Source: an uncultured Anaerobutyricum sp. (lineage in GTDB: Bacteria; Bacillota; Clostridia; Lachnospirales; Lachnospiraceae). Taken from it: 54,307 nucleotides of DNA. Every line of letters starts with the position of its first letter. The stretch's first letter is position 1. The position numbers and the translations under genes were made by a program. Below the pieces are notes generated by a model. That model was not told where the DNA came from. It made no database searches and worked only from the letters and a program-made list of their open reading frames with translations. Below, in pieces: positions 44,196 to 53,756 of this stretch. The DNA lies in NCBI GenBank assembly GCA_934317185.1, contig CAKREJ010000001.1, positions 1 to 54,307 on the forward strand, in the 5' to 3' direction.

Positions 44196-45149
44196 ATGGA
44201 TCATTCAATTGCAATACCAGCATTAGTTGCATTTTTTATTACATTAATTTTAGGACCGGGACTGATTAGTTTTTTACATAAGCTGAAGTTTGGTCAGTTT
44301 ATCAGAGAAGAGGGACCGGAATCACATTTAAAAAAGTCAGGAACACCAACAATGGGTGGAATTTTATTTCTGGTAGGTATTTTAGCAGGTAGTGCCTTTT
44401 ATATTGCTGATTATAAAAAGGTAATTCCGATTCTTTTTGTTACACTGGGATTTGGACTGATTGGATTTCTTGATGATTATATCAAAGTAGTAATGAAGAG
44501 AAATCTGGGATTGACACCGGCACAAAAGATGCTTGGACAGATTGTGATTACGGCAGTTTTTGCATTCTATATGGTGAATCATTCCGGACTTGGAACTGAT
44601 GTGATCATTCCATTTTCCGGAGGAAAGGAATGGCATCTTGGGATTTTATATATTCCAATCTTATTTGTAGTAGTGCTTGGAACAGTGAATGGAGCGAATT
44701 TTACAGATGGACTTGATGGTCTTGCAGCAAGTGTAACCACTTTGATCGCAGTATTTTTGACAGTAATTGCTGTTGGAACTAATGCAGGAATTCATCCGGT
44801 AATTTGTGCAGTAATCGGAGCTTTACTTGGATTTTTATGTTTCAATACGCATCCGGCAAAGGTGTTTATGGGAGATACAGGATCTCTGGCTTTAGGTGGA
44901 TTTGTTGTATCTACAGCATATATGTTAAAGCTTCCGCTGTTTATTCCAATTGTTGCGTTTATTTATTTTATTGAAGTTCTTTCTGTTATTATTCAGGTAA
45001 CTTATTATAAAAAGACAAAAAAGCGTATCTTTAAAATGGCACCGATCCATCATCATTTTGAATTATCAGGATGGCCGGAAACAAAGGTTGTTTCTATTTT
45101 TTCTATTGTAACAGCCGTTTTATGCCTGATCGGTATGCTTGCGTACTAA
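44196..45149 (+). CDS. mraY: Phospho-MurNAc-pentapeptide transferase MraY
   Basis: 317 residues with about ten membrane segments. Signature sites are GTPTMGGILF, LDDYIKV (DDxxK) and the NFTDGLDGLA block, plus the loop PIHHHFELSGWPE. It makes lipid I on the inner membrane face. GGAGG site. Confidence 0.97.
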   Translation: MDHSIAIPALVAFFITLILGPGLISFLHKLKFGQFIREEGPESHLKKSGTPTMGGILFLVGILAGSAFYIADYKKVIPILFVTLGFGLIGFLDDYIKVVMKRNLGLTPAQKMLGQIVITAVFAFYMVNHSGLGTDVIIPFSGGKEWHLGILYIPILFVVVLGTVNGANFTDGLDGLAASVTTLIAVFLTVIAVGTNAGIHPVICAVIGALLGFLCFNTHPAKVFMGDTGSLALGGFVVSTAYMLKLPLFIPIVAFIYFIEVLSVIIQVTYYKKTKKRIFKMAPIHHHFELSGWPETKVVSIFSIVTAVLCLIGMLAY

Positions 45150-45211
45150 TAGCCTGCCTGTAAAGATACGAAAGATATAGTGAAAAGATACAGAGAAACT
45201 TGGAGGTTGAC

Positions 45212-46573
45212 ATGGATTTAAAAAATAAGAAAATACTGATTGCGGGAGCTGGAATCAGCGGAATCGGTGCGGCAGCTCTTTTGGGAAAAGCAGGGATTCC
45301 TGCATCGATATATGATGGTAATGAAGAACTAGATAGAGAGGCGATCATTGCTAAACTGCCGGAAAAGATGGAAATTGCTTTTGAATTAGGTGAGTTTAAA
45401 GAAGAATTAGCAGATAAATATGATATGCTTGTACTGAGTCCGGGAATTTCAATCCATAAACCGGTAGCACAAGCTTTTTATGACAGAAAAAAGCCTGTAT
45501 GGGGAGAGATTGAGCTTGCATTTCACTTTGCAAAAGGTAAGATTGCTGCCATTACAGGGACAAATGGAAAGACAACAACGACAGCACTCGTAGGAAGTAT
45601 TTTGCGTGAGTATTACAAGTCAGTATTTGTTGTGGGCAATATTGGAATTCCATTTACTTCTGTAGCTTTAGATACAACAAAGGATTGTGCGATCGCAGCA
45701 GAAATAAGCAGTTTCCAGTTAGAGACAACAATTGATTTTTGCCCGGAAGTAAGTGCGGTGTTAAATGTAACACCAGATCATTTAGATCGTCATGGAACAA
45801 TGGAGGTGTACGCTGATACGAAGTTCTCCATCTCTAAAAAGCAGGATAAGAATCAGGTTATCGTATTAAATTATGATGATCCGATCACAAGAGAAATGGC
45901 ACACAGAGCAACTGCACGACCGGTTATGTTCAGTCGTAAAGAAGAACTTTTAGAAGGAATTGTATTAAGAGGAGATACCTTCATCATCAAAGAAGATGGA
46001 AAGGAATTGCCTGTATGTACAACAGATGAGATTAAATTGCTCGGTTCACACAATCATGAAAATATTTTGGCAGCTATTGGCATAACATATTATATGGGAG
46101 TTCCGGTAGAGAAGATTCGTGATGCTGTTATGAAGTTTACAGCAGTAGAACACCGTATTGAGTATGTTGATACCGTAGATGGTGTAGATTACTACAATGA
46201 TTCAAAAGGAACGAATCCGGATGCTGCCATTAAAGGAATTTCTGCGATGACGAAACCAACCATTTTATTAGGTGGAGGCTATGATAAAAAGTCTACATAT
46301 GATGAATGGATCGATGCTTTCCACGGTAAAGTACGTTATCTTATTGTAATGGGGGCAACAGCACAGGCAATCGCCGATACTGCCAAAAAGCACGGTTTCC
46401 ATAATGTGATTTTTGCAGATACTTTTGAAGAAGCGATGGATATTGCCAGAGAAAAAGCAAGACCTGGAGATGCAGTACTTCTTTCACCTGCATGTGCAAG
46501 CTGGGGAATGTTTAAAAATTATGAAGTCAGAGGGAAAGTATTTAAGGAGATTGTCCGAAAGTTTAAGGGGTGA
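45212..46573 (+). CDS. murD: UDP-MurNAc-L-Ala D-glutamate ligase
   Basis: 453 residues from the ATG at 45212 behind GGAGG. N-terminal Rossmann domain (IAGAGISGIGAA), ATP loop GTNGKTTTTALVG, the NVTPDHLDRHG block and the C-terminal LLSPACASWGMF. It adds D-Glu in the cytosol. It ends directly at the ftsW start. Confidence 0.96.
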   Translation: MDLKNKKILIAGAGISGIGAAALLGKAGIPASIYDGNEELDREAIIAKLPEKMEIAFELGEFKEELADKYDMLVLSPGISIHKPVAQAFYDRKKPVWGEIELAFHFAKGKIAAITGTNGKTTTTALVGSILREYYKSVFVVGNIGIPFTSVALDTTKDCAIAAEISSFQLETTIDFCPEVSAVLNVTPDHLDRHGTMEVYADTKFSISKKQDKNQVIVLNYDDPITREMAHRATARPVMFSRKEELLEGIVLRGDTFIIKEDGKELPVCTTDEIKLLGSHNHENILAAIGITYYMGVPVEKIRDAVMKFTAVEHRIEYVDTVDGVDYYNDSKGTNPDAAIKGISAMTKPTILLGGGYDKKSTYDEWIDAFHGKVRYLIVMGATAQAIADTAKKHGFHNVIFADTFEEAMDIAREKARPGDAVLLSPACASWGMFKNYEVRGKVFKEIVRKFKG

Positions 46574-46578
46574 ATGCC

Positions 46579-47700
46579 GTGCAAAAGAAGTTGTTGAAAA
46601 CTCGTAAGCTACGTGCACAAAATATGGATTATTCTATTTTGTTTCTGGTACTTTTTCTGGTAGGCTTTGGACTGGTTATTTTGTATTCTACCAGTTCCTA
46701 TAAAGGAAGTCTTTATTATAACGATACAGCCTATTGGGTAAAAAAACAGGCATTTTTTGCGGTAGCGGGAATCATAGTGATGCTTTCTATAGCAAAGCTT
46801 GATTATCATGTCTGGAAGAAAAAATCATGGTTTGCCTGGTTCTATTATGGTTTAACAGCCTGTTTGTTACTTATTACATTAGTACTTGGAGCTGCAAGTC
46901 ACGGTGCAAAACGATGGATTCCGCTGGGACCGATACGTTTTCAGCCTTCTGAGTTTGCAAAGATTACATTGATTTTATTTCTTGCAGCGTTTATAAATAG
47001 CAAAACAAAAGAGATGCGTACTGTCATGGGTGTCTTTGTTCCCTTTGTACTGTCTATACCTCTTATTGGCATGGTAGGAGTAGAGAATTTAAGTACCTGT
47101 GTTATTATGCTTGTGATCTGTGTTGTTATGATATTTGTCTCCACACCGTTAAAGAAGCCTTTTTTTGCACTGATGGGAATTGGTGTCGCAGGTGCACTGG
47201 TGTTGATTAAGACACAGGGATATCGTATGACCCGTATTATTGTCTGGCGTAATCCGGCAGCATATGAGGAAGGGAATCAGACGATGCAGGGACTGTATGC
47301 GATTGGTTCCGGCGGACTGTTTGGAAAGGGTCTTGGACAGAGTATGCAAAAGCTCGGATTCCTTCCAGAAGCAAATAACGATATGATTTTTTCGGTAATA
47401 TGTGAAGAATTAGGCCTATTTGGTGCATTGTGTGTTTTAGCATTGTTCTTTGCTCTGCTATGGAGGTTTATGGTGGTGGCAATCAATGCTGCAGATTTGT
47501 ATGGTTCCATGATTGTAGTTGGTGTAATGGCACATCTTGGTATCCAGGTGTTTTTTAATGTTGCGGTTGCGACCAATACAATACCAAATACAGGAATTCC
47601 GTTGCCATTTATCAGTTACGGAGGAAGTTCCCTGTTCTTCCTCCTGATAGAAATGGGACTTGTTTTATCCGTATCGAGATATATGCCAATCGACAAATAA
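46579..47700 (+). CDS. ftsW: SEDS-family glycosyltransferase FtsW/SpoVE
   Basis: About 373 residues. The GTG at 46579 lies 8 nt after AAGGGG; the GTG at 46570, overlapping the murD stop, is an alternative. It has about ten membrane segments with SEDS hallmarks GAKRWIPLGPIRFQPSEFAK, PEANNDMIFSVICEELG and NTGIPLPFISYGGSS. It polymerises glycan strands with a partner class B PBP. In sporulating relatives this position is spoVE. Confidence 0.93.
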   Translation: MQKKLLKTRKLRAQNMDYSILFLVLFLVGFGLVILYSTSSYKGSLYYNDTAYWVKKQAFFAVAGIIVMLSIAKLDYHVWKKKSWFAWFYYGLTACLLLITLVLGAASHGAKRWIPLGPIRFQPSEFAKITLILFLAAFINSKTKEMRTVMGVFVPFVLSIPLIGMVGVENLSTCVIMLVICVVMIFVSTPLKKPFFALMGIGVAGALVLIKTQGYRMTRIIVWRNPAAYEEGNQTMQGLYAIGSGGLFGKGLGQSMQKLGFLPEANNDMIFSVICEELGLFGALCVLALFFALLWRFMVVAINAADLYGSMIVVGVMAHLGIQVFFNVAVATNTIPNTGIPLPFISYGGSSLFFLLIEMGLVLSVSRYMPIDK

Positions 47701-47717
47701 GGAGCAGGAGAAGAAAG

Positions 47718-48494
47718 ATGGAAGAAAGAAAGTTAAAATTAGTGGCGGATAACAGTTCGAGAAAAAGACACATTCTTCTTCTTCTCGCCGCTTTTATTGT
47801 TGTAATTGGTATGGGAATTTATTTTTTACTTACTGATTTTGCAATCCGAAAAGTAGAAATTAAAGGAAATACTACCTACACAAACACAGAGATACTTGAT
47901 GCAATGAAAAAGGATGGCTATATTAATAATACTTTGCTTATGATAGTGCAGAATCAGTTATTTGGACAGACCTATCTTCCTTTTATTGATAAAGTATCAA
48001 TGAGCTATGAAGATAGCCATGTATTAAAGGTGCGTATTAAAGAAAAGCTTCGTGCCGGTGTTTTCCAATATATGAATCAATATGTATATTTTAATGAAAA
48101 AGGAATTGCGGTGGAAAGCAGAAATACACTGTTTGATGGAGTGCCGATCGTAACAGGGGTAAAGTTTGATCAGATGTCAGTAGACAAAGAGATTCTGGAG
48201 AATAAAGTCCCTGTAAAGAAAAAGTATTTCAATACGATTGTGCTGATTACTAAGAAAATCGCAGCATATGATATTCCAATTACAGAGATACATTTTGATG
48301 GCGAAGATGATATTACACTACATTCGTCAAAATACAGAATATATTTGGGGAGTTCCTCTTATCTTGATGGTAAGATGTCAAAGATTTCTTCTATACTGGA
48401 GACTATTTCTCCAAACTATAAAAAAGGAACGATTGATATGCATTTATATACAGACGAAAAGCCTGTAATTACTCTCAAGGATATAAAATTATAG
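47718..48494 (+). CDS. Cell division protein DivIB/FtsQ
   Basis: 258 residues: a short cytoplasmic tail, a membrane segment at about 19-38, a POTRA domain (AIRKVEIKGNTTYTNTEIL) and a beta domain to the C-terminus. It stabilises the FtsL-FtsI complex at the septum. murG and murB, which often lie between ftsW and ftsQ, are absent. Confidence 0.9.
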   Translation: MEERKLKLVADNSSRKRHILLLLAAFIVVIGMGIYFLLTDFAIRKVEIKGNTTYTNTEILDAMKKDGYINNTLLMIVQNQLFGQTYLPFIDKVSMSYEDSHVLKVRIKEKLRAGVFQYMNQYVYFNEKGIAVESRNTLFDGVPIVTGVKFDQMSVDKEILENKVPVKKKYFNTIVLITKKIAAYDIPITEIHFDGEDDITLHSSKYRIYLGSSSYLDGKMSKISSILETISPNYKKGTIDMHLYTDEKPVITLKDIKL

Positions 48495-48542
48495 AAATTT
48501 ACACAGTAGTCAGAAAAAAATGCAAAAATTCAATTTTTTTGG

Positions 48543-48571
48543 TTGATTATTTCTATAAAAAACCGTATTAT
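48543..48571 (+). promoter_or_regulatory. Promoter for ftsZ
   Basis: TTGATT (48543-48548), a 17-bp spacer and TATTAT (48566-48571). It would let ftsZ be expressed apart from the upstream genes. Confidence 0.65.
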
Positions 48572-48634
48572 ATATTTAAGATATTTAAAATCGGATGAAT
48601 TATATATTTACATAGAATAAGGAGGAGTAAAACC

Positions 48635-49789
48635 TTGTTGGAAATTATGTCAAACGAAGAATTAGCACAAGCTAAAATCCTGGTTATCGGTGTTGGTGGA
48701 GCCGGTAACAATGCAGTTAACCGAATGGTTGACGAAGCCATCGAAGGGGTGGAATTAATTGGAATTAACACGGATAAACAGGCTCTTGATTTATGCAAGG
48801 CACCTACAAGAGTGCAGATTGGGGAGAAGCTGACTAAGGGTCTTGGAGCCGGTGCAAAGCCTGAGATCGGAGCAGCAGCCGTAGAAGAGAACCGTGATGA
48901 GATTACAGAGCTCGTAAAAGAAGCAGATATGGTATTTGTTACCTGTGGTATGGGTGGCGGAACCGGAACCGGAGCAGCTCCGGTAGTAGCGGAAATCGCA
49001 AAGGAGATGGGAATTCTTACAGTCGGCGTTGTAACAAAGCCATTTATTTTTGAAGGCAAGCCACGTATGAATAATGCGTTGAATGGTATTGAACGCCTGA
49101 AAGAGAATGTAGATACATTAATTATTATTCCGAATGACAAGCTGTTACAGATTTGTGATAAGAGAACATCTATCAAAGATGCTTTCTGCAAAGCGGATGA
49201 AGTGCTTCAGCAAGGTGTTCAGGGTATTACAGACTTAATCTTTAAGCCAGGTCTCATCAACTTGGATTTCGCAGATATTCAGACTGTAATGAGAGATAAG
49301 GGAATCGCTCATATTGGAATTGGTCTTGGAAGCGGCGAGGACAAGGCGGTTGAGGCAATTAAAAGTGCGATGGAAAGTCCGCTTCTGGAAACAACCGTCA
49401 GCGGAGCTACAGATATTATCATTAACTTCTCCGGAGATATTGGAATTCAGGAAGTTTACGAGGCAGTATCTTATCTGACAGAGGTTGCCGGAGATGAAGC
49501 GAACATTATCTTTGGTAATGTAGAGAGTGATGATGTGCCGGATGATGAAGTAAGTATTACGATTATCGCTACAGGACTTCATGATGTTTCTGGGAAGAGT
49601 GCGTCTGCTGTTAAGGTAACACGCAAACCGGCTCAGGATAAGAACGCACAAAATGACGGTCCTACTTATAGTGGACAGCCTATTAAGACTTCTCAGGGAA
49701 ACAGAGGTGAGGGACAGGAGACGGCTCGTTCTTATGACAACAGAGACATGGAAATAAAGATTCCGGAATTTTTACAAAAAAGAAGATAG
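48635..49789 (+). CDS. ftsZ: Cell division GTPase FtsZ
   Basis: 384 residues from a TTG start at 48635, 7 nt after GGAGGAG; the first ATG (48647) is too far. The resulting MLEI start matches other Firmicute FtsZ proteins. It has the tubulin signature [11 protein letters not shown], an NTDKQAL block, and the conserved C-terminal peptide [12 protein letters not shown] that binds partner proteins. It forms the Z-ring. ftsA is not next to it. Confidence 0.97.
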   Translation: MLEIMSNEELAQAKILVIGVGGAGNNAVNRMVDEAIEGVELIGINTDKQALDLCKAPTRVQIGEKLTKGLGAGAKPEIGAAAVEENRDEITELVKEADMVFVTCGMGGGTGTGAAPVVAEIAKEMGILTVGVVTKPFIFEGKPRMNNALNGIERLKENVDTLIIIPNDKLLQICDKRTSIKDAFCKADEVLQQGVQGITDLIFKPGLINLDFADIQTVMRDKGIAHIGIGLGSGEDKAVEAIKSAMESPLLETTVSGATDIIINFSGDIGIQEVYEAVSYLTEVAGDEANIIFGNVESDDVPDDEVSITIIATGLHDVSGKSASAVKVTRKPAQDKNAQNDGPTYSGQPIKTSQGNRGEGQETARSYDNRDMEIKIPEFLQKRR

Positions 49790-49832
49790 CAGAATAAGGA
49801 AGAATTTGTATTCTTTTTAATAACAGATGCCG

Positions 49833-49883
49833 AAAGAGGTCGGATATTAAAGTTTTTTTCTTTAATATTTCGACCTCTTTTTT
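49833..49883 (+). terminator. Strong terminator of ftsZ
   Basis: AGAGGTCGGATATTAAAG pairs with CTTTAATATTTCGACCTCT (one wobble and no large bulge), followed by TTTTTT. Confidence 0.9.
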
Positions 49884-49931
49884 GTGTACAGATTTATATA
49901 ATAAATTAACTACATAACAATAGAAGGTGCC

Positions 49932-50852
49932 ATGAATGAAATGGATTCTCAAATAATATCCTTGCTGTATAATTTTATAGCAGACGGCATTGTATTATTT
50001 TTTGTCAAAAAAGATTTATTTCCCAATATAAAAGGCAGTCAGATGCTAAAGTGTGCAGTAACTTTTTCTGCCAGTTATCTCCTGTGGGATAATGTGGTGC
50101 AGGATATGAATCCTTATTTTAAAATATTTTCAAAATGTTTGCTTATTTTTCTTTTACTTTGTATTTTTTTTAAAATACATTCTCTAAAGCTTTTGATAAA
50201 GACAACGATCCTTTTACTATTATATATGTTTCTACTGGCAGGAAGTATTTCTTTTTTTCTATCCTGCATAAATATAGAGAATATAAAAGAAAAGAATGCA
50301 GCGTATAAAGCAATGGGTGTTATGTTGTTCAATGCTTTTTTTCTTTTCTTATGGAAACTAAAAAAGAAGAAGGAAGACGGTGTAAAATTTTTTGAGTCTA
50401 ATATGTATGAGATACAGATTACAAGGAAAGGGAAAAAAATAGTATGCCAGGCAATGTATGACTCAGGAAATCTTTTAAGTAGTGAGATTACAGGTCAGGG
50501 AGTATGCATTTTATCGCAGCTACAGGCAAAGAAACTTCTTTTACCGAAAGAATGGGAAATGATAAACAAGTTTTACGATACAGAAATGTTGGAAGATTTT
50601 TCGTGGAAAACGTGGGCGAAACAGTTTCAAAGTGGGATTTATATTTTACAGTATTTCACGGTAGGAGAGAAAAAGGCAAAAATGCCGGGAATCATGGCAG
50701 AAGAAATTGTTGTGTTAAAGAATAAGGAGGTGCTGGTCAAAACAAAAGGGATGCTTGGTATCAGTCAGGAGAAGCTTTCAGAAAAAAGCAGATTTTCTGT
50801 TCTGCTTCCGGCCGATATTTTTGAAAGAGAAAATAATCGCAGTATCGTTTAA
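49932..50852 (+). CDS. spoIIGA: Sigma-E processing aspartic protease SpoIIGA
   Basis: 306 residues. The N-terminal half has about five membrane segments and the C-terminal half is a soluble aspartic-protease-like domain with the catalytic Asp177 in YDSGNLL. It cleaves the pro-sequence of sigma-E in the mother cell upon a signal from SpoIIR. The gene is followed by sigE after 13 nt, the classical spoIIG pair. Confidence 0.92.
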   Translation: MNEMDSQIISLLYNFIADGIVLFFVKKDLFPNIKGSQMLKCAVTFSASYLLWDNVVQDMNPYFKIFSKCLLIFLLLCIFFKIHSLKLLIKTTILLLLYMFLLAGSISFFLSCINIENIKEKNAAYKAMGVMLFNAFFLFLWKLKKKKEDGVKFFESNMYEIQITRKGKKIVCQAMYDSGNLLSSEITGQGVCILSQLQAKKLLLPKEWEMINKFYDTEMLEDFSWKTWAKQFQSGIYILQYFTVGEKKAKMPGIMAEEIVVLKNKEVLVKTKGMLGISQEKLSEKSRFSVLLPADIFERENNRSIV

Positions 50853-50865
50853 TGGAGGAAAAAGT

Positions 50866-51609
50866 ATGTCAGTTGTATTAAATGCGTCAGGAGTAAACAG
50901 AGTAAGATTTACAGTCATAAATAACATGAAGTCTTTATTTCATCCTCAGAGGGAAGTGCATTATATCGGTGGAACAGATATTCTTCCTCCACCACTAGAG
51001 CCGGAGGAGGAGGCTTATGTGTTAAGCCAGTTAGATACGAGAAGAAGTGAGGAAGCAAAAGCACTTTTAATCGAGAGAAATTTACGTTTAGTTGTTTACA
51101 TAGCAAAGAAATTTGAAAATACAGGCATTGGTGTAGAAGATTTAATTTCCATTGGAACAATCGGACTTATCAAAGCGATACAAACATTTAGATTAGATAA
51201 AAAAATTAAACTGGCAACCTACGCATCACGCTGTATTGAAAATGAAATACTTATGTATTTAAGAAGAACAAATAAAATAAAAATGGAAGTTTCCATTGAT
51301 GAGCCTTTAAATGTAGACTGGGACGGAAATGAACTTCTTCTATCAGACATCCTCGGGACAGATAGTGATGTAATCTCTAAAGATATTGAAGACGAGATAG
51401 ATCGGAAAATGTTAAACAAAGCGATGGAGATTCTATCCGAGCGGGAAAAACTAATCATTCGTCTTCGTTTTGGAATTGGCGGAGAAGGAAGCGAGGAAAA
51501 AACCCAGAAAGAGGTAGCTGACCTTCTGGGAATCTCTCAATCGTACATCTCAAGACTGGAAAAGAAAATAATCCACCGACTAAAAAGAGAAATAATAAAA
51601 ATGGAATAA
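50866..51609 (+). CDS. sigE: Sporulation sigma factor sigma-E (mother cell)
   Basis: 247 residues from the ATG at 50866 (AATGGAGG site). The N-terminal pro-sequence precedes the processing region [14 protein letters not shown]. Region 2 ([34 protein letters not shown]) and region 4 ([20 protein letters not shown]) are intact. It drives early mother-cell genes such as spoIVA. It is paired with its protease gene spoIIGA. Confidence 0.97.
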   Translation: MSVVLNASGVNRVRFTVINNMKSLFHPQREVHYIGGTDILPPPLEPEEEAYVLSQLDTRRSEEAKALLIERNLRLVVYIAKKFENTGIGVEDLISIGTIGLIKAIQTFRLDKKIKLATYASRCIENEILMYLRRTNKIKMEVSIDEPLNVDWDGNELLLSDILGTDSDVISKDIEDEIDRKMLNKAMEILSEREKLIIRLRFGIGGEGSEEKTQKEVADLLGISQSYISRLEKKIIHRLKREIIKME

Positions 51610-51632
51610 ACACTAATTTGATTCATTAGGAA

Positions 51633-51690
51633 CGGACGAAAAATAAAAAAAGAGAATAGGGTAAATGTGCCAGTAGACAAAAAGAGTCTA
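51633..51690 (-). repeat. Half copy of the long hairpin repeat, opposite to copy B
   Basis: The sequence starting CGGACGAAAAATAAAAAA and containing AAATGTGCCAGTAGAC matches the reverse complement of the right half of copy B (51841-51888). The other arm is not recognisable. Confidence 0.5.
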
Positions 51691-51765
51691 CTCTTTTCGC
51701 TAAATTTGTGTCCTCCCCTTCTTCCCCAATATAAAATACTAATTTACTTTCGGAGTAGGCAAACA

Positions 51766-51888
51766 GAAAAACAAAAAAGAAGCAGGTAGCAGATGTGACC
51801 TCGGAGCAAGTAAAGGATGCCATCAGGCATTCTTCACGCAGCGACTACTGGCACATCTGCTACCTGCTTCTTTTTTGTTTTTCGTCCG
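51766..51888 (+). repeat. Long hairpin repeat, copy B (full length)
   Basis: Arms 51766-51797 and 51852-51883 pair over about 30 bp (GCAGGTAGCAGATGTG with its complement, plus A/T runs). Inside, CCTCGGAGCAAG (51799-51810) and GCAGCGACTA (51838-51847) match copy A, with a separate inner stem 51811-51821/51826-51836. It lies between the convergent sigE and sigG genes and can serve as their bidirectional terminator. The remainder of this 292-bp gap contains only the half copy at 51633-51690. Confidence 0.8.
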
Positions 51889-51901
51889 TCATTCCAGCAA
51901 A

Positions 51902-52684
51902 TTAGTATTTTTCAATAAAGTTTCTTATGGATTTCAGGGCGTTTTTCTCAAGTCGGCTGACCTGTGCCTGTGAGATACTGATTTCGTTTGCAACCTCTGT
52001 CTGTGTTTTTCCTTCGAAGAATCGTTTTTCTATGATGTGATATTCCCTGCCGGGAAGCTGATTCATTGCTTCCTGAAGGGAAAGCTGTTCGATCCATGTA
52101 TCTTCTTTATTCTTTTTATCACAGATTTGATCCATAAGAAAGAGAGGGTCGTTTCCATCTTGATAAACCGGCTCAAATAGGGACATAGGTGTGGCAATTG
52201 CATCTAAGGCGTAAATAATGTCTTCCTCAGCGATTTCCGTTTTTTTGGAAATTTCTGCTATCGTAGGCGAACGATTCAGAGATTTTGTAAGCTGTTCTTT
52301 TGCATAAATGGCTTTGTAGGCAGTATCTCGAAGTGAGCGGCTGACTCGAATACTGTTATTGTCTCTTAAGTATCTTCTCACTTCTCCGAGAATCATAGGG
52401 ACGGCATAGGTAGAAAATTTTACGTTTAAACTGCGGTCAAAATTATCAATGGCTTTCATAAGGCCGATACAACCAACCTGAAATAAATCATCGGCATATT
52501 CATGATTGTTGGAAAAACGCTGAATGACACTTAGAACAAGACGGAGATTTCCCTTCACATACTGTTCTCGTGCAGCTATATTTCCCTGCTCGATTTGTAT
52601 GAATAAATTTTCCTTTTCTTCATCGGACAAAAGAGGTAGTTCCGAAGTATTTACCCCACAGATTTCCACTTTGTTTAAAAACAT
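51902..52684 (-). CDS. sigG: Sporulation sigma factor sigma-G (forespore)
   Basis: 260 residues from the ATG at 52684 (TAGGAGG site); a longer frame to 52831 lacks one. Sigma-G features include the start KVEICGVNTSELPLLS, region 2 (NLRLVLSVIQRFSNN, DDLFQVGCIGLMKAIDNF) and region 4 (TQTEVANEISISQAQVSRLE). It controls late forespore genes. In most sporulators sigG follows sigE on the same strand; here it is convergent. Confidence 0.95.
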   Translation of the reverse strand: MFLNKVEICGVNTSELPLLSDEEKENLFIQIEQGNIAAREQYVKGNLRLVLSVIQRFSNNHEYADDLFQVGCIGLMKAIDNFDRSLNVKFSTYAVPMILGEVRRYLRDNNSIRVSRSLRDTAYKAIYAKEQLTKSLNRSPTIAEISKKTEIAEEDIIYALDAIATPMSLFEPVYQDGNDPLFLMDQICDKKNKEDTWIEQLSLQEAMNQLPGREYHIIEKRFFEGKTQTEVANEISISQAQVSRLEKNALKSIRNFIEKY

Positions 52685-52738
52685 CGCTATCCTCCTAAAA
52701 TGAACGTTTACTTTTAGAATGAAAATGCATCTGTATAA

Positions 52739-52769
52739 AAGGATGAGCTTAAAGAAATAAAAATATTCA
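52739..52769 (-). promoter_or_regulatory. Possible sigma-F/sigma-G promoter of sigG
   Basis: On the - strand TGAATA (52764-52769), an 18-bp spacer and CATCCTT (52739-52745) loosely resemble the sigma-F/G consensus. The match is partial. Confidence 0.35.
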
Positions 52770-52797
52770 TATAAAAGATGAATATGTTTAGGAAATC

Positions 52798-52806
52798 TGT
52801 TATAAT
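52798..52806 (+). promoter_or_regulatory. Extended -10 promoter for cinA
   Basis: TGTTATAAT with a perfect -10 box but no good -35. The leader to 52915 is about 100 nt. Confidence 0.5.
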
Positions 52807-52914
52807 GAAAAAAGTAAGAGAAATGATGCAAGATTTCTTGTATAAAATTTCAGATTATATTTCAGAGTAGATTCCAGATTTGGTTTTGAATCGGATAGGA
52901 TAGGAGGACATTAC

Positions 52915-53709
52915 ATGGTTGCAGAAATTGTATGTGTAGGAACAGAACTTCTGCTGGGAGATATTATAAACACGAATGCACAGTATATATCAAAAGAGCT
53001 TGCACATATAGGAATTGATCTGTATTATCAGACAGTGGTAGGAGATAATAAAGATCGTGTGAGAAATGTATTAGATACTGCCTTAAAGCGTGCAGATTTA
53101 ATTATCATGACAGGTGGACTTGGTCCAACAAAAGATGACCTTACAAAAGAAGTAGCGGCATCATTTTTTGGAAAGAAGTTAGTATTTCATGAACAGACAT
53201 ATGAGCATGTTAAAAAGAGACTGGAATCTTATGGTATTAATGAGATGACAGAAAGTCAGAAAAAGCAGGCATTAGTTCCGGAAGGATCACTGGTTGTTAC
53301 TAATCCGGCAGGACTTGCTCCGGGAATCATTATGGCACAGGGAGATAAAGCGATTGTTATGCTTCCGGGTCCGCCAAAAGAGATGAAGGCTGTTCTTGCT
53401 GAGTGTTGTCACCTTTTTATTAATCGTCTTTCCGATCAGGTATTTGTATCGATTAATATCAAGTGTAAAGGTCCGGATGAACTTCCATTAAAAGAAATAG
53501 GGGAAGCACCGGTGGCAGATTTATTAGGCGATATTCTTGATAATGAGAATCCGACAGTCGCAACCTACGCCAAAGAAGATGGTGTATTAATACGAGTAAC
53601 TGCATCCGGAAAGACAAGAGAAGCTGCACTTACAGTCATGCAGCCTATTGTGACAAAGATTGCGGAAATACTTGCCGGAAAGATTGCGTGGGTAAAGGAA
53701 GAAGTATAA
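52915..53709 (+). CDS. CinA-like protein lacking the C-terminal deamidase domain
   Basis: 264 residues. The MoaB/MogA-like domain is present (VCVGTELLLGDIINTNAQYIS, MTGGLGPTKDDLTKE, LPGPPKEM), followed by the KH-like middle region to the end. Full CinA proteins are about 410 residues because of a nicotinamide-nucleotide deamidase domain (PncC-like), which is missing here. The family COG1058 part has nucleotide-sugar or ADP-ribose pyrophosphatase-type activity reported in some members. The stop codon falls in a 20-bp tandem duplication. AGGAGG-like ribosome site. Confidence 0.88.
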   Translation: MVAEIVCVGTELLLGDIINTNAQYISKELAHIGIDLYYQTVVGDNKDRVRNVLDTALKRADLIIMTGGLGPTKDDLTKEVAASFFGKKLVFHEQTYEHVKKRLESYGINEMTESQKKQALVPEGSLVVTNPAGLAPGIIMAQGDKAIVMLPGPPKEMKAVLAECCHLFINRLSDQVFVSINIKCKGPDELPLKEIGEAPVADLLGDILDNENPTVATYAKEDGVLIRVTASGKTREAALTVMQPIVTKIAEILAGKIAWVKEEV

Positions 53710-53737
53710 AAACGTTAAGAAGAAGTATAAAAACATT
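53698..53737 (+). repeat. Tandem duplication at the cinA stop codon
   Basis: Two copies of GAAGAAGTATAAAAACRTTA lie head to tail (R is G in the first, A in the second). The first contains the cinA stop codon. Confidence 0.8.
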
Positions 53738-53756
53738 AAATTGAAAGAGGAAAAAA

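Noticed and set aside
48568..49191. Long - strand open frame (207 codons) opposite ftsZ
   Set aside because: It is the antisense shadow of ftsZ codon bias: low-complexity Ser/Pro/Ala, no ribosome site and no recognisable domain.
49884..49931. Spo0A-type promoter for spoIIGA
   Set aside because: A TATAAT-like box is present but no convincing -35 or 0A box at the expected spacing; the TTCGACC nearby belongs to the ftsZ terminator stem.
51626..51823. Small - strand frame between sigE and sigG
   Set aside because: It runs through the hairpin repeats and has no ribosome site or conserved feature.
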